From contig CADBRE010000090.1 in assembly GCA_902797005.1 (NCBI GenBank), positions 1 through 23,767 of the forward strand: DNA of 23,767 bases. The letters run 5' to 3'. Below, piece after piece: positions 16,142-23,454 of the stretch (its first letter is position 1; each line of letters starts with the position of its first letter). The notes under the pieces were generated by a model. It was not told the DNA's origin and did not search any database. It worked only from the letters and a program-made list of their open reading frames with translations. This DNA comes from an uncultured Erysipelotrichaceae bacterium. GTDB lineage: Bacteria > Bacillota_I > Bacilli_A > RF39 > UBA660. Position numbers and translations under genes: made by a program.

Positions 16142-16799
16142 GAAAAGTAAAAGTGTAAAAAGATTAATTATTCCTTCAGTTTATTTAGTTGCTGTTTTAT
16201 CAGTAATTGGTAGTATTTATTTAACTATCACTTCTATAGGTTCTTATTTCAGGGAATCAGATGATTTTAAATATTCTATTAATGGTGTTACTGAAACCCC
16301 ATCTAAGCCTTATCAACCAGTTCAAGCTAATGAGAGCAAAGATGTTAATAAAGACACAATTATTAGACCATATACTTCAGATAAAGTTAGCGTTGGCAGA
16401 AGTTTCTATGATTATGAAGCTGATTCAAAATCTCAAGAAAACTCAATTATATTTTATGAGAACACCTATATACAAAATACTGGTGTAGATTATATTAATG
16501 AATCTGAATTTGATATAGTAAGTGTGTTAGATGGTAAGGTTGTATCTGTTGAAAAAGATGAAATATTGGGTAATACTATTAAAATTGAACATGAAAAAGA
16601 TATTGTTACTGTTTATGAAGGAATAGATAATATCACTAAAAAAGTTGGAGATACTGTAGAGCAGGGAGAAAAGATAGGAGTAAGTAGTACAAGTAATATT
16701 AATCAGAATTTCACATCTAGTCTTCATTTTGAAGTTTATTACAAAGGTGAAGTAATAAATCCTGAAAACTTCTATACATTAAATATTAATGACTTATAA
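16140..16799 (+). CDS. spoIIQ: SpoIIQ-like M23-family protein with a degenerate zinc site
   Basis: SpoIIQ is a forespore membrane protein that pairs with SpoIIIAH across the engulfing septum. The 219-residue product has one membrane segment (about 9-32), a polar linker (40-100) and a C-terminal M23/LytM fold (about 110-215). In that fold the usual first zinc ligand motif H-x-G-x-D reads NTGVD (113-117), so the His is lost. The later H-x-H reads SLH, keeping only His196. The domain is therefore probably an adhesive scaffold and not a peptidase, as in B. subtilis SpoIIQ and unlike the clostridial enzyme. The name rests on fold, size and the adjacent spoIID; another LytM sporulation protein is possible. 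Confidence 0.75.
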   Translation: MKSKSVKRLIIPSVYLVAVLSVIGSIYLTITSIGSYFRESDDFKYSINGVTETPSKPYQPVQANESKDVNKDTIIRPYTSDKVSVGRSFYDYEADSKSQENSIIFYENTYIQNTGVDYINESEFDIVSVLDGKVVSVEKDEILGNTIKIEHEKDIVTVYEGIDNITKKVGDTVEQGEKIGVSSTSNINQNFTSSLHFEVYYKGEVINPENFYTLNINDL

Positions 16800-16828
16800 A
16801 AACTAATTTCGATTAGTTTTTTTTCTTA
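16798..16828 (+). terminator. Intrinsic terminator after the spoIIQ-like gene
   Basis: AAAAACTAAT (16798-16807) pairs with ATTAGTTTTT (16812-16821) around a TTCG tetraloop, followed by more T residues. The 5' arm overlaps the stop codon. Confidence 0.88.
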
Positions 16829-16892
16829 ATGGTTTTAGTGTATCTATTCAAAATTAAAAAATAGTGATATTATTATAATAGAAAGGAGGAAT

Positions 16893-17570
16893 ATGATAAG
16901 TTTTATTATTATTTCGGATGATAAGAAATGTATACTAAAGATTAATAATATAGTTTTATCTTATATGATGAAAAACGACTTTGAGTTTAATATTGTTAAG
17001 CTTAAAAGTAATGATAAATTGGTTTTCAATAATGATAATAATAAAATCTATATTATTGACTATGATAGTGCTTCTATGCTGCCTAGAGATATAAGACTAT
17101 CTGATTGGAAAAGTCCGATAATAATGCTTGCTAATGATACAGATAAAGTTAAAACTTTAAAGAGACTACAAATTTTAGATATTATAAATAAAAATGAACG
17201 ATTGAATATTAACTTATATGAATTATTTGACATTTGTTTTAGGCAGTTAAATATTAGATCTTCATTTAAATATAAAATAAACAAGAATAATTATAGTATA
17301 TATTATGATAATATTCTCTATATTTATAAAGACACTGTTGAAAGAAAAAGCGTACTTGTAACTGAGAATAATGAATATAAAATATCTATTTCACTATCTA
17401 AGATGCATAAAATGTTACCTAGAAACTTTGTTTATTCGCATAAGTCTTGTATTGTTAATTTAGATAGAATAGCTATTTTTGATTGGTGTTCATACAAAAT
17501 AGTTTTTGATAATGGTAAATACATTGAATTATTAACGAAATCTCATAAGCAAGAACTAGTTGGGGAATGA
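16893..17570 (+). CDS. LytTR-type transcription regulator with a receiver-like N-terminus
   Basis: The C-terminal half (about 125-222) is a LytTR DNA-binding domain, shown by ILYIYKDTVERKSVLVT, a central MLPRNFVYSHKSCIVNLDRI and a closing YIELLTKSHKQEL. LytTR domains bind imperfect direct repeats upstream of target genes, often for peptide signalling or virulence. The N-terminal ~115 residues look like a diverged response-regulator receiver: Asp9-Asp10 after FIIIS, and candidate phospho-acceptor Asp56 in IYIIDYD. No histidine kinase is adjacent, and the acidic pocket should be checked before assuming phosphorylation. It has a strong ribosome site (AAAGGAGG) and its own terminator, so it appears monocistronic. 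Its targets are unknown; its place beside sporulation genes may be incidental. Confidence 0.8.
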   Translation: MISFIIISDDKKCILKINNIVLSYMMKNDFEFNIVKLKSNDKLVFNNDNNKIYIIDYDSASMLPRDIRLSDWKSPIIMLANDTDKVKTLKRLQILDIINKNERLNINLYELFDICFRQLNIRSSFKYKINKNNYSIYYDNILYIYKDTVERKSVLVTENNEYKISISLSKMHKMLPRNFVYSHKSCIVNLDRIAIFDWCSYKIVFDNGKYIELLTKSHKQELVGE

Positions 17571-17585
17571 TGATTATTAAAGATG

Positions 17586-17619
17586 AAAAGTTAAAAGTTT
17601 TTTGACTTTTGTTTTTTTT
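17586..17619 (+). terminator. Intrinsic terminator after the LytTR gene
   Basis: An 11-bp stem (17586-17596 with 17600-17610, one G-U pair) closed by a 3-base loop and followed by G and eight T residues. Confidence 0.85.
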
Positions 17620-17686
17620 ATACAAAAATTTGAGTATTTCATGCAATCTTTATGAATTTGAAATATAAAATTGTTATTATTTTATT

Positions 17687-17719
17687 GCTCGCTAAAAAAA
17701 ATGTAAGATAGTGTCGAGC
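17687..17719 (+). promoter_or_regulatory. Structured leader of the cold-shock gene
   Basis: GCTCG (17687-17691) pairs with CGAGC (17715-17719) around an A-rich loop, and about 65 unpaired-looking bases follow before the ribosome site. Cold-shock genes commonly have long, temperature-sensitive leaders. The promoter is not certain; a TTGAAA at 17658-17663 is a candidate -35. Nothing else is seen in the ~215 bases between the LytTR and cold-shock genes besides the upstream terminator. Confidence 0.4.
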
Positions 17720-17785
17720 GAAATGAGTTGATTAAGACAGTGGCCATGTTTTATCATTAAAGTGTAAGGAAGAGAGGTGTTAGTT

Positions 17786-18010
17786 GTGTATACTAAAGGC
17801 AGAGTAAAATGGTTCAATAATCAAAAAGGTTATGGATTCATTGAAGGCGATGTTGATGGAAAGGATGATGTTTTTGTACATTATTCAGCTATTGAGCAAG
17901 AAGGTTATAAGACATTAAGTGAAGGTGATGTAGTAGAATTCACTTTAATTCATACAGCTAAAGGAAATCAAGCAATCGGCGTCAAAGAAGTGAAATTAAC
18001 TACAGTTTAG
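17786..18010 (+). CDS. Cold-shock protein (CspA family)
   Basis: This is a small single-stranded nucleic-acid binding protein that melts RNA structure at low temperature. The 74-residue product is slightly longer than the ~66-70 typical of Csp. It has RNP1 KGYGFIEG and RNP2 VFVHYSAI, and begins with KGRVKWFN. I chose the GTG at 17786: AGAGAGG at 17771-17777 sits 8 bases upstream, and an in-frame GTG at 17777 lies inside that site. There is no ATG option in frame near the start. It has a long leader and its own terminator. Confidence 0.93.
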   Translation: MYTKGRVKWFNNQKGYGFIEGDVDGKDDVFVHYSAIEQEGYKTLSEGDVVEFTLIHTAKGNQAIGVKEVKLTTV

Positions 18011-18022
18011 TAGTTTTTTTCT
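17998..18022 (+). terminator. Intrinsic terminator of the cold-shock gene
   Basis: AACTAC (17998-18003) pairs with GTAGTT (18010-18015) around a 6-base loop, then a T-run. It overlaps the stop codon. The stem is short, so termination may be partial. Confidence 0.65.
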
Positions 18023-18060
18023 TTATTATATGATAAACTATAATTAGAGAGGTGAATGAA

Positions 18061-18579
18061 ATGAAATATACTGTTAGAGGAAACAAGATGGAAGTTACTG
18101 AAGCAATCAAAGATTATGTTATGGATAAGCTTTCTAAGCTTGACAAGTACTTTGATAATGCTGAAGATGTTGATGCTAAAATACAATTTAGCGTAAGGGG
18201 AAGAGAACAAAAAGTAGAAGTAACTATTAATAGTAGTAACTATGATTTAAGAGCTGAAGTATCACATAGTGATATGTATGCTGCAATTGATTTGGCTGTT
18301 GATAAACTAGAAGGACAAATAAGAAAGTTTAAAACTAAACTGTTGTCTAAAGAAAAAGTTCAAATGATTTATGATGACTTTATAGAAGATGATGAAGAAT
18401 TAGAAGAAATTGTTAGAAGAAAAAAAGTTTATTTAAAGCCAATGGATGAAGAAGAGGCTATTACTCAAATGGAACTATTAGGTCATACATTCTTTGTATT
18501 TAAAAATATTGATACTAATGAAGTAAATGTTCTATATAAGAGATTAGATGGAGCTTACGGAATTATAGAAACTAATTAA
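18061..18579 (+). CDS. hpf: Ribosome hibernation promoting factor, long form
   Basis: Long HPF pairs 70S ribosomes into inactive 100S dimers in stationary phase or stress. The 172-residue product has the N-terminal S30AE/RaiA domain (about 1-100, starting MKYTVRGNKMEVTEAIKDYV). A charged linker (EDDEELEEIVRRKK) and the C-terminal dimerisation domain (about 115-172, with MDEEEAITQMELLGHTFFVF) follow. I chose the ATG at 18061, 6 bases after AGAGAGGTG. The in-frame GTG at 18052 is part of that site. It precedes secA, as in B. subtilis (yvyD-secA). Confidence 0.95.
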   Translation: MKYTVRGNKMEVTEAIKDYVMDKLSKLDKYFDNAEDVDAKIQFSVRGREQKVEVTINSSNYDLRAEVSHSDMYAAIDLAVDKLEGQIRKFKTKLLSKEKVQMIYDDFIEDDEELEEIVRRKKVYLKPMDEEEAITQMELLGHTFFVFKNIDTNEVNVLYKRLDGAYGIIETN

Positions 18580-18588
18580 ATATCTTTT

Positions 18589-18620
18589 AAGGGTAAGTTA
18601 ATTCTTATCCTTTTATTTTG
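18589..18620 (+). terminator. Intrinsic terminator of hpf
   Basis: AAGGGTAAG (18589-18597) pairs with CTTATCCTT (18604-18612), one G-U pair, around a 6-base loop, then a T-rich tract. Confidence 0.85.
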
Positions 18621-18649
18621 CAATAATTCTTTAAAAAATAGCAATTATT

Positions 18650-18658
18650 TGGTATTAT
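18650..18658 (+). promoter_or_regulatory. Extended -10 promoter of secA
   Basis: TGG then TATTAT forms an extended -10, with a poor -35 (TTTAAA at 18630-18635, 17 bases upstream). The predicted leader is about 15 bases and carries AAGGAG. Confidence 0.5.
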
Positions 18659-18680
18659 ATTATTACAAGGAGATGAGATC

Positions 18681-21173
18681 ATGAAAATATTTAATAAGTT
18701 ATTCAATCATGAATATAAAGAATTAAAAAGATTTGAAAAATTAGCTGATGAAGTTCTTGCTTTAGAAGAAGAATATTCTAAGCTAAGTTATAAGGAATTA
18801 AGAGCTAAAACTGATGAGTTTAAGACCAGGTTATCTGAAGGAGAGACACTTGATGACATCTTAGTACCAGCTTTTGCAACAGTTAGAGAAGCTGCTTATA
18901 GAGTACTAAATGAAAAACCTTATAAAGTTCAGGTTATTGGTGGAATTTGCCTTCATTATGGTAATATTGCTGAAATGAAAACTGGTGAAGGTAAGACTTT
19001 AACAAGTACTATGCCAGCATACCTTAATGCTTTAAGTGGGCTAGGTGTTCATGTAATTACGGTTAATGAATACTTAAGTACAAGAGATGCTCAGTGGATG
19101 GGGCAGGTATATGATTTTCTTGGAATTAGTGTAGGTGTTAATTTAAAAGATTCTACACCTGAGGAAAAGAGAGAAGCTTATAATAAGGATATTACTTATA
19201 CAACTAATAATGAACTTGGATTTGACTATTTAAGAGATAATATGGTTGTTAGAAAAGAAAATAGAGTTCAAAGAGAATTAAACTTTGCTATTATAGATGA
19301 AGTCGACTCAATATTAATAGATGAAGCAAGAACACCTTTGATTATAAGCGGAGGTGTGGCTAAAACTGCAAGCGAATACAATATTGCAGATAGAACTGCA
19401 AAGGCACTAAAACCTGAAGATTATGTGCTTGATGAAAAAACAAGAAGTGTAACTTTAACTGAAGAAGGTATTAAGAGATGTGAAGAATTATTACATTTAG
19501 ATAACCTTTATGACATTAAAAATGCTGGAATGGTTCATAATCTAGACAAGGCACTCGTTGCTAACTATGGATTTAAGAAAGATGTGGATTATGTTATTGA
19601 TAATGATAAGATTGTTATAGTTGATGCGTTTACTGGAAGGCTTATGCATGGAAGACAATATAGTGATGGACTTCATCAAGCATTAGAGGCTAAGGAGGGA
19701 GTACATATTAATGAAGAAACTAAAACTTTAGCAACTATAACTTTCCAAAATTTATTTAGAATGTATAATAAACTTTCAGGTATGACAGGAACTGCTAAGA
19801 CTGAAGAAGAAGAGTTTATGAATATATATAATATGTATGTTATAGAGATTCCTACAAATAAACCTGTTATTAGAAATGATATGGAAGATCTTGTGTATAT
19901 AAATATGAGAGGTAAGTATAATGCTCTTGCCAATACTATTGATGAAATACATAAGACTGGACAGCCAATACTAGTTGGTACTGCTTCTATCGAAAGCTCT
20001 GAAGTACTTAGTGAATTATTAAAGAAGCGTGGAGTTAAACATGAACTTTTAAATGCCAAGAATCATGAAAGAGAAGCTCATATAATTGAAAATGCTGGAC
20101 AAAAAGGCGCTGTTACTATAGCTACTAATATGGCTGGGCGTGGTACAGATATCAAATTAGGTGAAGGAGTTGCTGAACTTGGTGGTCTTGCTGTTTTGGG
20201 TAGTGAGAGGCACGAGTCAAGGCGTATAGATAATCAGTTAAGAGGGCGTGCTGGCCGTCAAGGTGACCCGGGAATGACTAGATTCTTTATATCTATGGAA
20301 GATGATTTAATGGTTAAGTTTGGTTCTGATAAGATTAAAGGTATCATGGCTACTCTTGGTTTTACTGAAGACACACCAATAACTCACAAGATGATGAGTA
20401 AGAATATTGAAACAAGTCAGAAGCGCGTTGAAGGATTTAACTATGATAGAAGAAAAGCATTATTAGACTATGATAATGTTATTAGTAAACAAAGAGAAAT
20501 TGTTTATGAAAGAAGAAATGAGATACTTGATAAAGATAGTATAAGAGATAGAGTACTTTCTATATTTAAAGATTTTGTTATTGATACAGTTAACGCTCAT
20601 TTTCCACCTGAAAATACTTTAACTCATAATGATATAGTTAATATATGTGAAATATTCAATTCTAATTTGCTTAAGAGCGAAAAACTATCAGAAAAAGAAC
20701 TTGAAAATAAAGAAATAAATGAAGTTCAAGACTATATTTATGATGTAGTTGTTAAAGACTATAATGAAAAATTAAAGGATGTGCCAGAAGATGTTCAAGA
20801 TGATTTTGAAAAAGCTATTACTTTAAGAGTGCTAGATAAAAACTGGATGAATCAACTTGATAATATGGAGCATTTAAAAGAAGGTATAGGCTTGAGAGGT
20901 TATGCTCAGACAAATCCACTTCAAGCTTATGCTTTAGAAGGTTTTGAGATGTTTGATAATATGCTTAAGGAAACAAATAAAGAGATAACTACTTATTTAC
21001 TTAAAGCAGAAGTAAGACAAAATCTTGAAAGACAAGAGAATAAGAATATTAGAACTAATGATTCTAGTGAAGGTGTTAAAAAGACTCCTAAAAAAGCCGA
21101 AAATAAAATAGGAAGAAATGATCCATGTCCATGTGGCAGCGGATTGAAGTATAAAAACTGTTGTGGACGATAA
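18681..21173 (+). CDS. secA: Preprotein translocase ATPase SecA (3' end supplied by an integrated element)
   Basis: SecA is the ATPase that pushes unfolded preproteins through SecYEG. The 830-residue product has Walker A EMKTGEGKT (98-106), Walker B with AIIDEVDSILIDEARTP (near 203-219) and the motor motif GRAGRQGDPG. It ends with a C-terminal zinc tail binding SecB, ribosomes or lipids, with Cys816, Cys818, Cys827 and Cys828 in CPCGSGLKYKNCC. The ribosome site AAGGAG lies 8 bases before the ATG. The oddity is at the 3' end. Codons from about Pro817 on start at a copy of an 11-bp core that recurs at 23488 in front of a second secA tail. The last ~14 codons therefore probably came with the integrated DNA and restored an intact gene. 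Confidence 0.97.
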   Translation: MKIFNKLFNHEYKELKRFEKLADEVLALEEEYSKLSYKELRAKTDEFKTRLSEGETLDDILVPAFATVREAAYRVLNEKPYKVQVIGGICLHYGNIAEMKTGEGKTLTSTMPAYLNALSGLGVHVITVNEYLSTRDAQWMGQVYDFLGISVGVNLKDSTPEEKREAYNKDITYTTNNELGFDYLRDNMVVRKENRVQRELNFAIIDEVDSILIDEARTPLIISGGVAKTASEYNIADRTAKALKPEDYVLDEKTRSVTLTEEGIKRCEELLHLDNLYDIKNAGMVHNLDKALVANYGFKKDVDYVIDNDKIVIVDAFTGRLMHGRQYSDGLHQALEAKEGVHINEETKTLATITFQNLFRMYNKLSGMTGTAKTEEEEFMNIYNMYVIEIPTNKPVIRNDMEDLVYINMRGKYNALANTIDEIHKTGQPILVGTASIESSEVLSELLKKRGVKHELLNAKNHEREAHIIENAGQKGAVTIATNMAGRGTDIKLGEGVAELGGLAVLGSERHESRRIDNQLRGRAGRQGDPGMTRFFISMEDDLMVKFGSDKIKGIMATLGFTEDTPITHKMMSKNIETSQKRVEGFNYDRRKALLDYDNVISKQREIVYERRNEILDKDSIRDRVLSIFKDFVIDTVNAHFPPENTLTHNDIVNICEIFNSNLLKSEKLSEKELENKEINEVQDYIYDVVVKDYNEKLKDVPEDVQDDFEKAITLRVLDKNWMNQLDNMEHLKEGIGLRGYAQTNPLQAYALEGFEMFDNMLKETNKEITTYLLKAEVRQNLERQENKNIRTNDSSEGVKKTPKKAENKIGRNDPCPCGSGLKYKNCCGR
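21129..21139 (+). repeat. Upstream core of the secA attachment site (attL-like)
   Basis: CCATGTGGCAG, encoding SecA Pro817-Cys-Gly-Ser820. The same 11 bases recur at 23488-23498 before the orphan secA tail. Sequence after the core differs between the copies in wobble bases and some residues, as expected when one tail came from the element and the other from the host. Confidence 0.8.
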
Positions 21174-21213
21174 CCTCGCGAGCCCAGGAAATATAAGGGC
21201 TTCCGGGGTTTTT
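21172..21213 (+). terminator. GC-rich intrinsic terminator after secA
   Basis: A 14-bp stem pairs 21172-21185 with 21197-21210 (one C-C mismatch, two G-U pairs) around an 11-base loop, followed by T residues. It overlaps the stop codon and is far richer in G and C than any other terminator in the window. It lies on the element side of the junction. Confidence 0.85.
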
Positions 21214-21223
21214 CTTTGCTTCA

Positions 21224-21244
21224 AAAAGTTGTAATTTTTTGCAA
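21224..21244 (+). repeat. Arm-type motif, copy 1
   Basis: This 21-base motif (AAAAGTTGTAAT through TTGCAA) matches 23582-23602 at 19 of 21 bases. In both places it lies 9-11 bases before an 11-bp tandem double repeat and downstream of a secA tail. Confidence 0.6.
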
Positions 21245-21255
21245 AAAAGTGCCTC

Positions 21256-21277
21256 TACATACGTTTTACATACGTTT
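21256..21277 (+). repeat. Tandem 11-bp repeat, upstream side of the cargo
   Basis: TACATACGTTT occurs twice in tandem with period 11. The same unit recurs at the other end of the cargo (23378-23388). Paired repeats inside element ends are typical of arm sites for tyrosine-recombinase N-terminal domains; this role is inferred. The ~180 bases between secA and the nuclease gene otherwise hold the secA terminator and the nuclease promoter. Confidence 0.7.
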
Positions 21278-21316
21278 TTTTCTGTGAGTTTTTGATAATT
21301 TTAAGATATGAATCCA

Positions 21317-21325
21317 TGATATAAT
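21317..21325 (+). promoter_or_regulatory. Extended -10 promoter of the nuclease-HEPN operon
   Basis: TGA then TATAAT, 31 bases before the ATG. No convincing -35 is present at 17 bases upstream. Confidence 0.5.
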
Positions 21326-21356
21326 ATAATTAGATCTTTACTTGGGAGATGTTAAA

Positions 21357-22772
21357 ATGAAACAAATAAAAATTATTGATAATGAATTATTAATTAGTGA
21401 ATGGAATTACGAAAAAAATATAGGTTATGATCCTCAGAATCTTACTTGTGGAAGTAGTTATTTTGTTTGGTGGAAATGTAAAAAAGGACATGAATGGCAA
21501 GCTCAAATAAATAGTAGAAATAGAGGAAGAGGATGCCCATATTGCTCTAATCAAAAACTACTGATAGGATTTAATGATTTATTGACAACAAATCCTGAAT
21601 TGGCGAGCGAATGGAATTATAAAAAAAATAAAATAAAACCATCACAAGTTATTGCTGGATCAGAACAAAAAGTATGGTGGAAGTGCAAAAATGGTCATGA
21701 ATGGCAAGCACAAATAAATAGTAGAAATAGAGGCAATGGGTGTCCAGTGTGCTGTAATCAATTGCTAGTTAAAGGGCTTAACGATTTAGCAACAACAAAT
21801 CCTGAATTGGCAAATGAATGGAATTATGTAAAGAATTATTTTGGCCCCGATGAGGTTCAAGCACATGCAAACAAAAAAGCTTGGTGGATTTGCTCAAAAG
21901 GGCACGAATGGGAAGCAGATATTAATAGCCGTAGTTCTGGTCGAAATTGTCCAATATGTTCTAAAGAATTACAAACATCATTTCCAGAAAAAGCTATTTA
22001 TTTCTATGTGAAAAAGTACTTTAATGATACAATAGAAAATTATAAAGAGCTTTGGTTGGATAGCAAAGAAATAGATGTTTATATTCCAAGTAAAAAAATA
22101 GGCATTGAATATGATGGAGACTATTGGCATAAAGACGTTTCAAGAGACACAGAAAAAGACTTGTTGTGTAAGAATAATGGTGTCAAACTTATACGAATAA
22201 GAGAACCTAATTGCAAAAAATTATCTACTTCTGACTGCATAATATTGAATAATAAAACATCAAAAGAGTTAGAAAGTAAAATGAATTACTTATTCAATAA
22301 TTTTTTAAATTTAGATATAATGATAAACTTGAATAAAGATAAAAATAAAATTTATTCTCTTATGAATTATCAAGATAAAAGCAATTCATTATATTCAAAA
22401 CATCCAGATTTATGTGAAGAATGGGATTATGAAAAAAATTATCCGTTGCTTCCGTCACAAGTTCGTGCTGGTTCTGATAAAAAAGTATGGTGGGTTTGTA
22501 AAGATTGTAACTACTCTTGGGAAACAAGAATAAGTCATAGAACAGCTAAACATGGATGTCCTAAGTGTGGACATAATATCAAGGAAGTGGAACAATATGA
22601 TAAGGATTTGAATTATATAAAAACATATAATTCTATTACAGAAGCAGAGAGAGAATGTAATGTTTTGCATATTAAAAAAGTATGTGATGGAAAGCAAAAA
22701 ACAGCTGGAGGATATATTTGGAAATACAAGGAGTCTGATAATGAATCAAAAGATAATAAACTCAATTTATAA
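21357..22772 (+). CDS. Four-zinc-ribbon protein with an internal EDxHD/Vsr-like nuclease domain and a NUMOD-like tail
   Basis: The 471-residue product has three tandem zinc-ribbon repeats of the DUF4379 type (about 10-65, 80-135, 149-203), each reading EWNY...WW.C...GHEW...R...G..CP.C. Ligands are Cys41/His45/Cys60/Cys63, Cys110/His114/Cys129/Cys132 and Cys179/His183/Cys198/Cys201. A nuclease-like domain follows (about 208-290): FPEKA with Glu211, EIDVYIP with Asp240, GIEYDGDYWH with Glu251 and His258, RDTEKD with Asp264, and GVKLIRIRE. This resembles Vsr and the EDxHD homing endonucleases such as phage I-Bth0305I. A fourth ribbon (349-405; Cys381, Cys384, Cys401, Cys404) and a NUMOD1-like DNA-binding tail (about 410-457, ending GGYIWKYK) close it. 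I chose the ATG at 21357 after GGGAG. It is probably a homing-type or defence nuclease; its target is unknown. Confidence 0.8.
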   Translation: MKQIKIIDNELLISEWNYEKNIGYDPQNLTCGSSYFVWWKCKKGHEWQAQINSRNRGRGCPYCSNQKLLIGFNDLLTTNPELASEWNYKKNKIKPSQVIAGSEQKVWWKCKNGHEWQAQINSRNRGNGCPVCCNQLLVKGLNDLATTNPELANEWNYVKNYFGPDEVQAHANKKAWWICSKGHEWEADINSRSSGRNCPICSKELQTSFPEKAIYFYVKKYFNDTIENYKELWLDSKEIDVYIPSKKIGIEYDGDYWHKDVSRDTEKDLLCKNNGVKLIRIREPNCKKLSTSDCIILNNKTSKELESKMNYLFNNFLNLDIMINLNKDKNKIYSLMNYQDKSNSLYSKHPDLCEEWDYEKNYPLLPSQVRAGSDKKVWWVCKDCNYSWETRISHRTAKHGCPKCGHNIKEVEQYDKDLNYIKTYNSITEAERECNVLHIKKVCDGKQKTAGGYIWKYKESDNESKDNKLNL

Positions 22773-23361
22773 GTATATAGAAGTACTTTATAAAAATAAT
22801 CAAAAATTAATTAAATTATTTGGCGTTGATGCATTAGACACATTTAATGATGGAACTTTGGATATATTAAGTATAATTCAAGATGTTCCAAGGTTAATAC
22901 CATATTCATGTAATAAGAAAAGAAAATTATATCTTATTCCGGATGATGGACTTTTAACATATAGTAAGAAGCTCAAAAATCTTTTAGATGAGTATCAAAA
23001 AATATTAAAAAATAACAAAGAATGTTTAATAAAAATAAAAAGAATTAGAAATAAATGTGAACATATTTTGCATAATGTGAGTTTAACATCTTGTTATACT
23101 GGAAATAATGATTGGTTTAGATATACATTTAAGATTCGTGGGCACAAATATAATATAGAATCAAAAGAGTTAATTAGTTTATTTAAATCATTAAATATGC
23201 TATACAATAGTTTGATTATAGATATGTTAAAATATGCAGAAAAAAGGAACATTGACCATCCATTTTATGATCATCTACAAAGAATAAACATTCTAGGTTT
23301 TAATAAATTGTATGATAGCGGTTTGTTATATGAAATAGGTAAGAGTACTATAGAATTATAA
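22741..23361 (+). CDS. HEPN-type protein, possible ribonuclease effector
   Basis: The 206-residue product is mostly helical and matches no family I can name with certainty. Its key feature is RNKCEH (Arg103-Asn104-x3-His108) inside a helix (ECLIKIKRIRNKCEHILHNV). This is the R-N-x3-H signature of HEPN domains, which form RNase dimers in toxin-antitoxin, abortive-infection and CRISPR effectors. I chose the ATG at 22741, preceded by AAGGAG about 8 bases upstream. An earlier in-frame ATG at 22660 lies deep in the nuclease gene and lacks a ribosome site. The start lies 32 bases inside the nuclease gene, so the two are co-translated. No signal peptide or membrane segment is seen. A Cthe_2314-like HEPN protein is one possible relative. 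Confidence 0.7.
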   Translation: MNQKIINSIYKYIEVLYKNNQKLIKLFGVDALDTFNDGTLDILSIIQDVPRLIPYSCNKKRKLYLIPDDGLLTYSKKLKNLLDEYQKILKNNKECLIKIKRIRNKCEHILHNVSLTSCYTGNNDWFRYTFKIRGHKYNIESKELISLFKSLNMLYNSLIIDMLKYAEKRNIDHPFYDHLQRINILGFNKLYDSGLLYEIGKSTIEL

Positions 23362-23365
23362 ATTT

Positions 23366-23388
23366 TGCATACGTTTTTACATACGTTT
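23366..23388 (+). repeat. Tandem repeat, downstream side of the cargo
   Basis: TGCATACGTTT followed by TACATACGTTT with period 12. The second unit is identical to the repeat units at 21256-21277, in the same orientation. Together they bracket the two-gene cargo. Confidence 0.7.
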
Positions 23389-23454
23389 TGTAAGAATTTT
23401 GATGAATTATAAGTTGTAGATTTTACAAGTTATTTGTAATTTTGGCAAAAAAAA

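Noticed and set aside
16261..16488. Second + strand frame inside the spoIIQ-like gene
   Set aside because: No ribosome site and low-complexity composition; it is a shadow frame of the real gene.
21224..21277. Start of a CRISPR array in the short repeats after secA
   Set aside because: Units are 11 bp and directly adjacent without spacers, only two per site, and no cas genes are present.
22660..22740. Longer HEPN protein starting at 22660
   Set aside because: There is no ribosome site before it and it would overlap the nuclease gene by over 110 bases; the ATG at 22741 has AAGGAG upstream.
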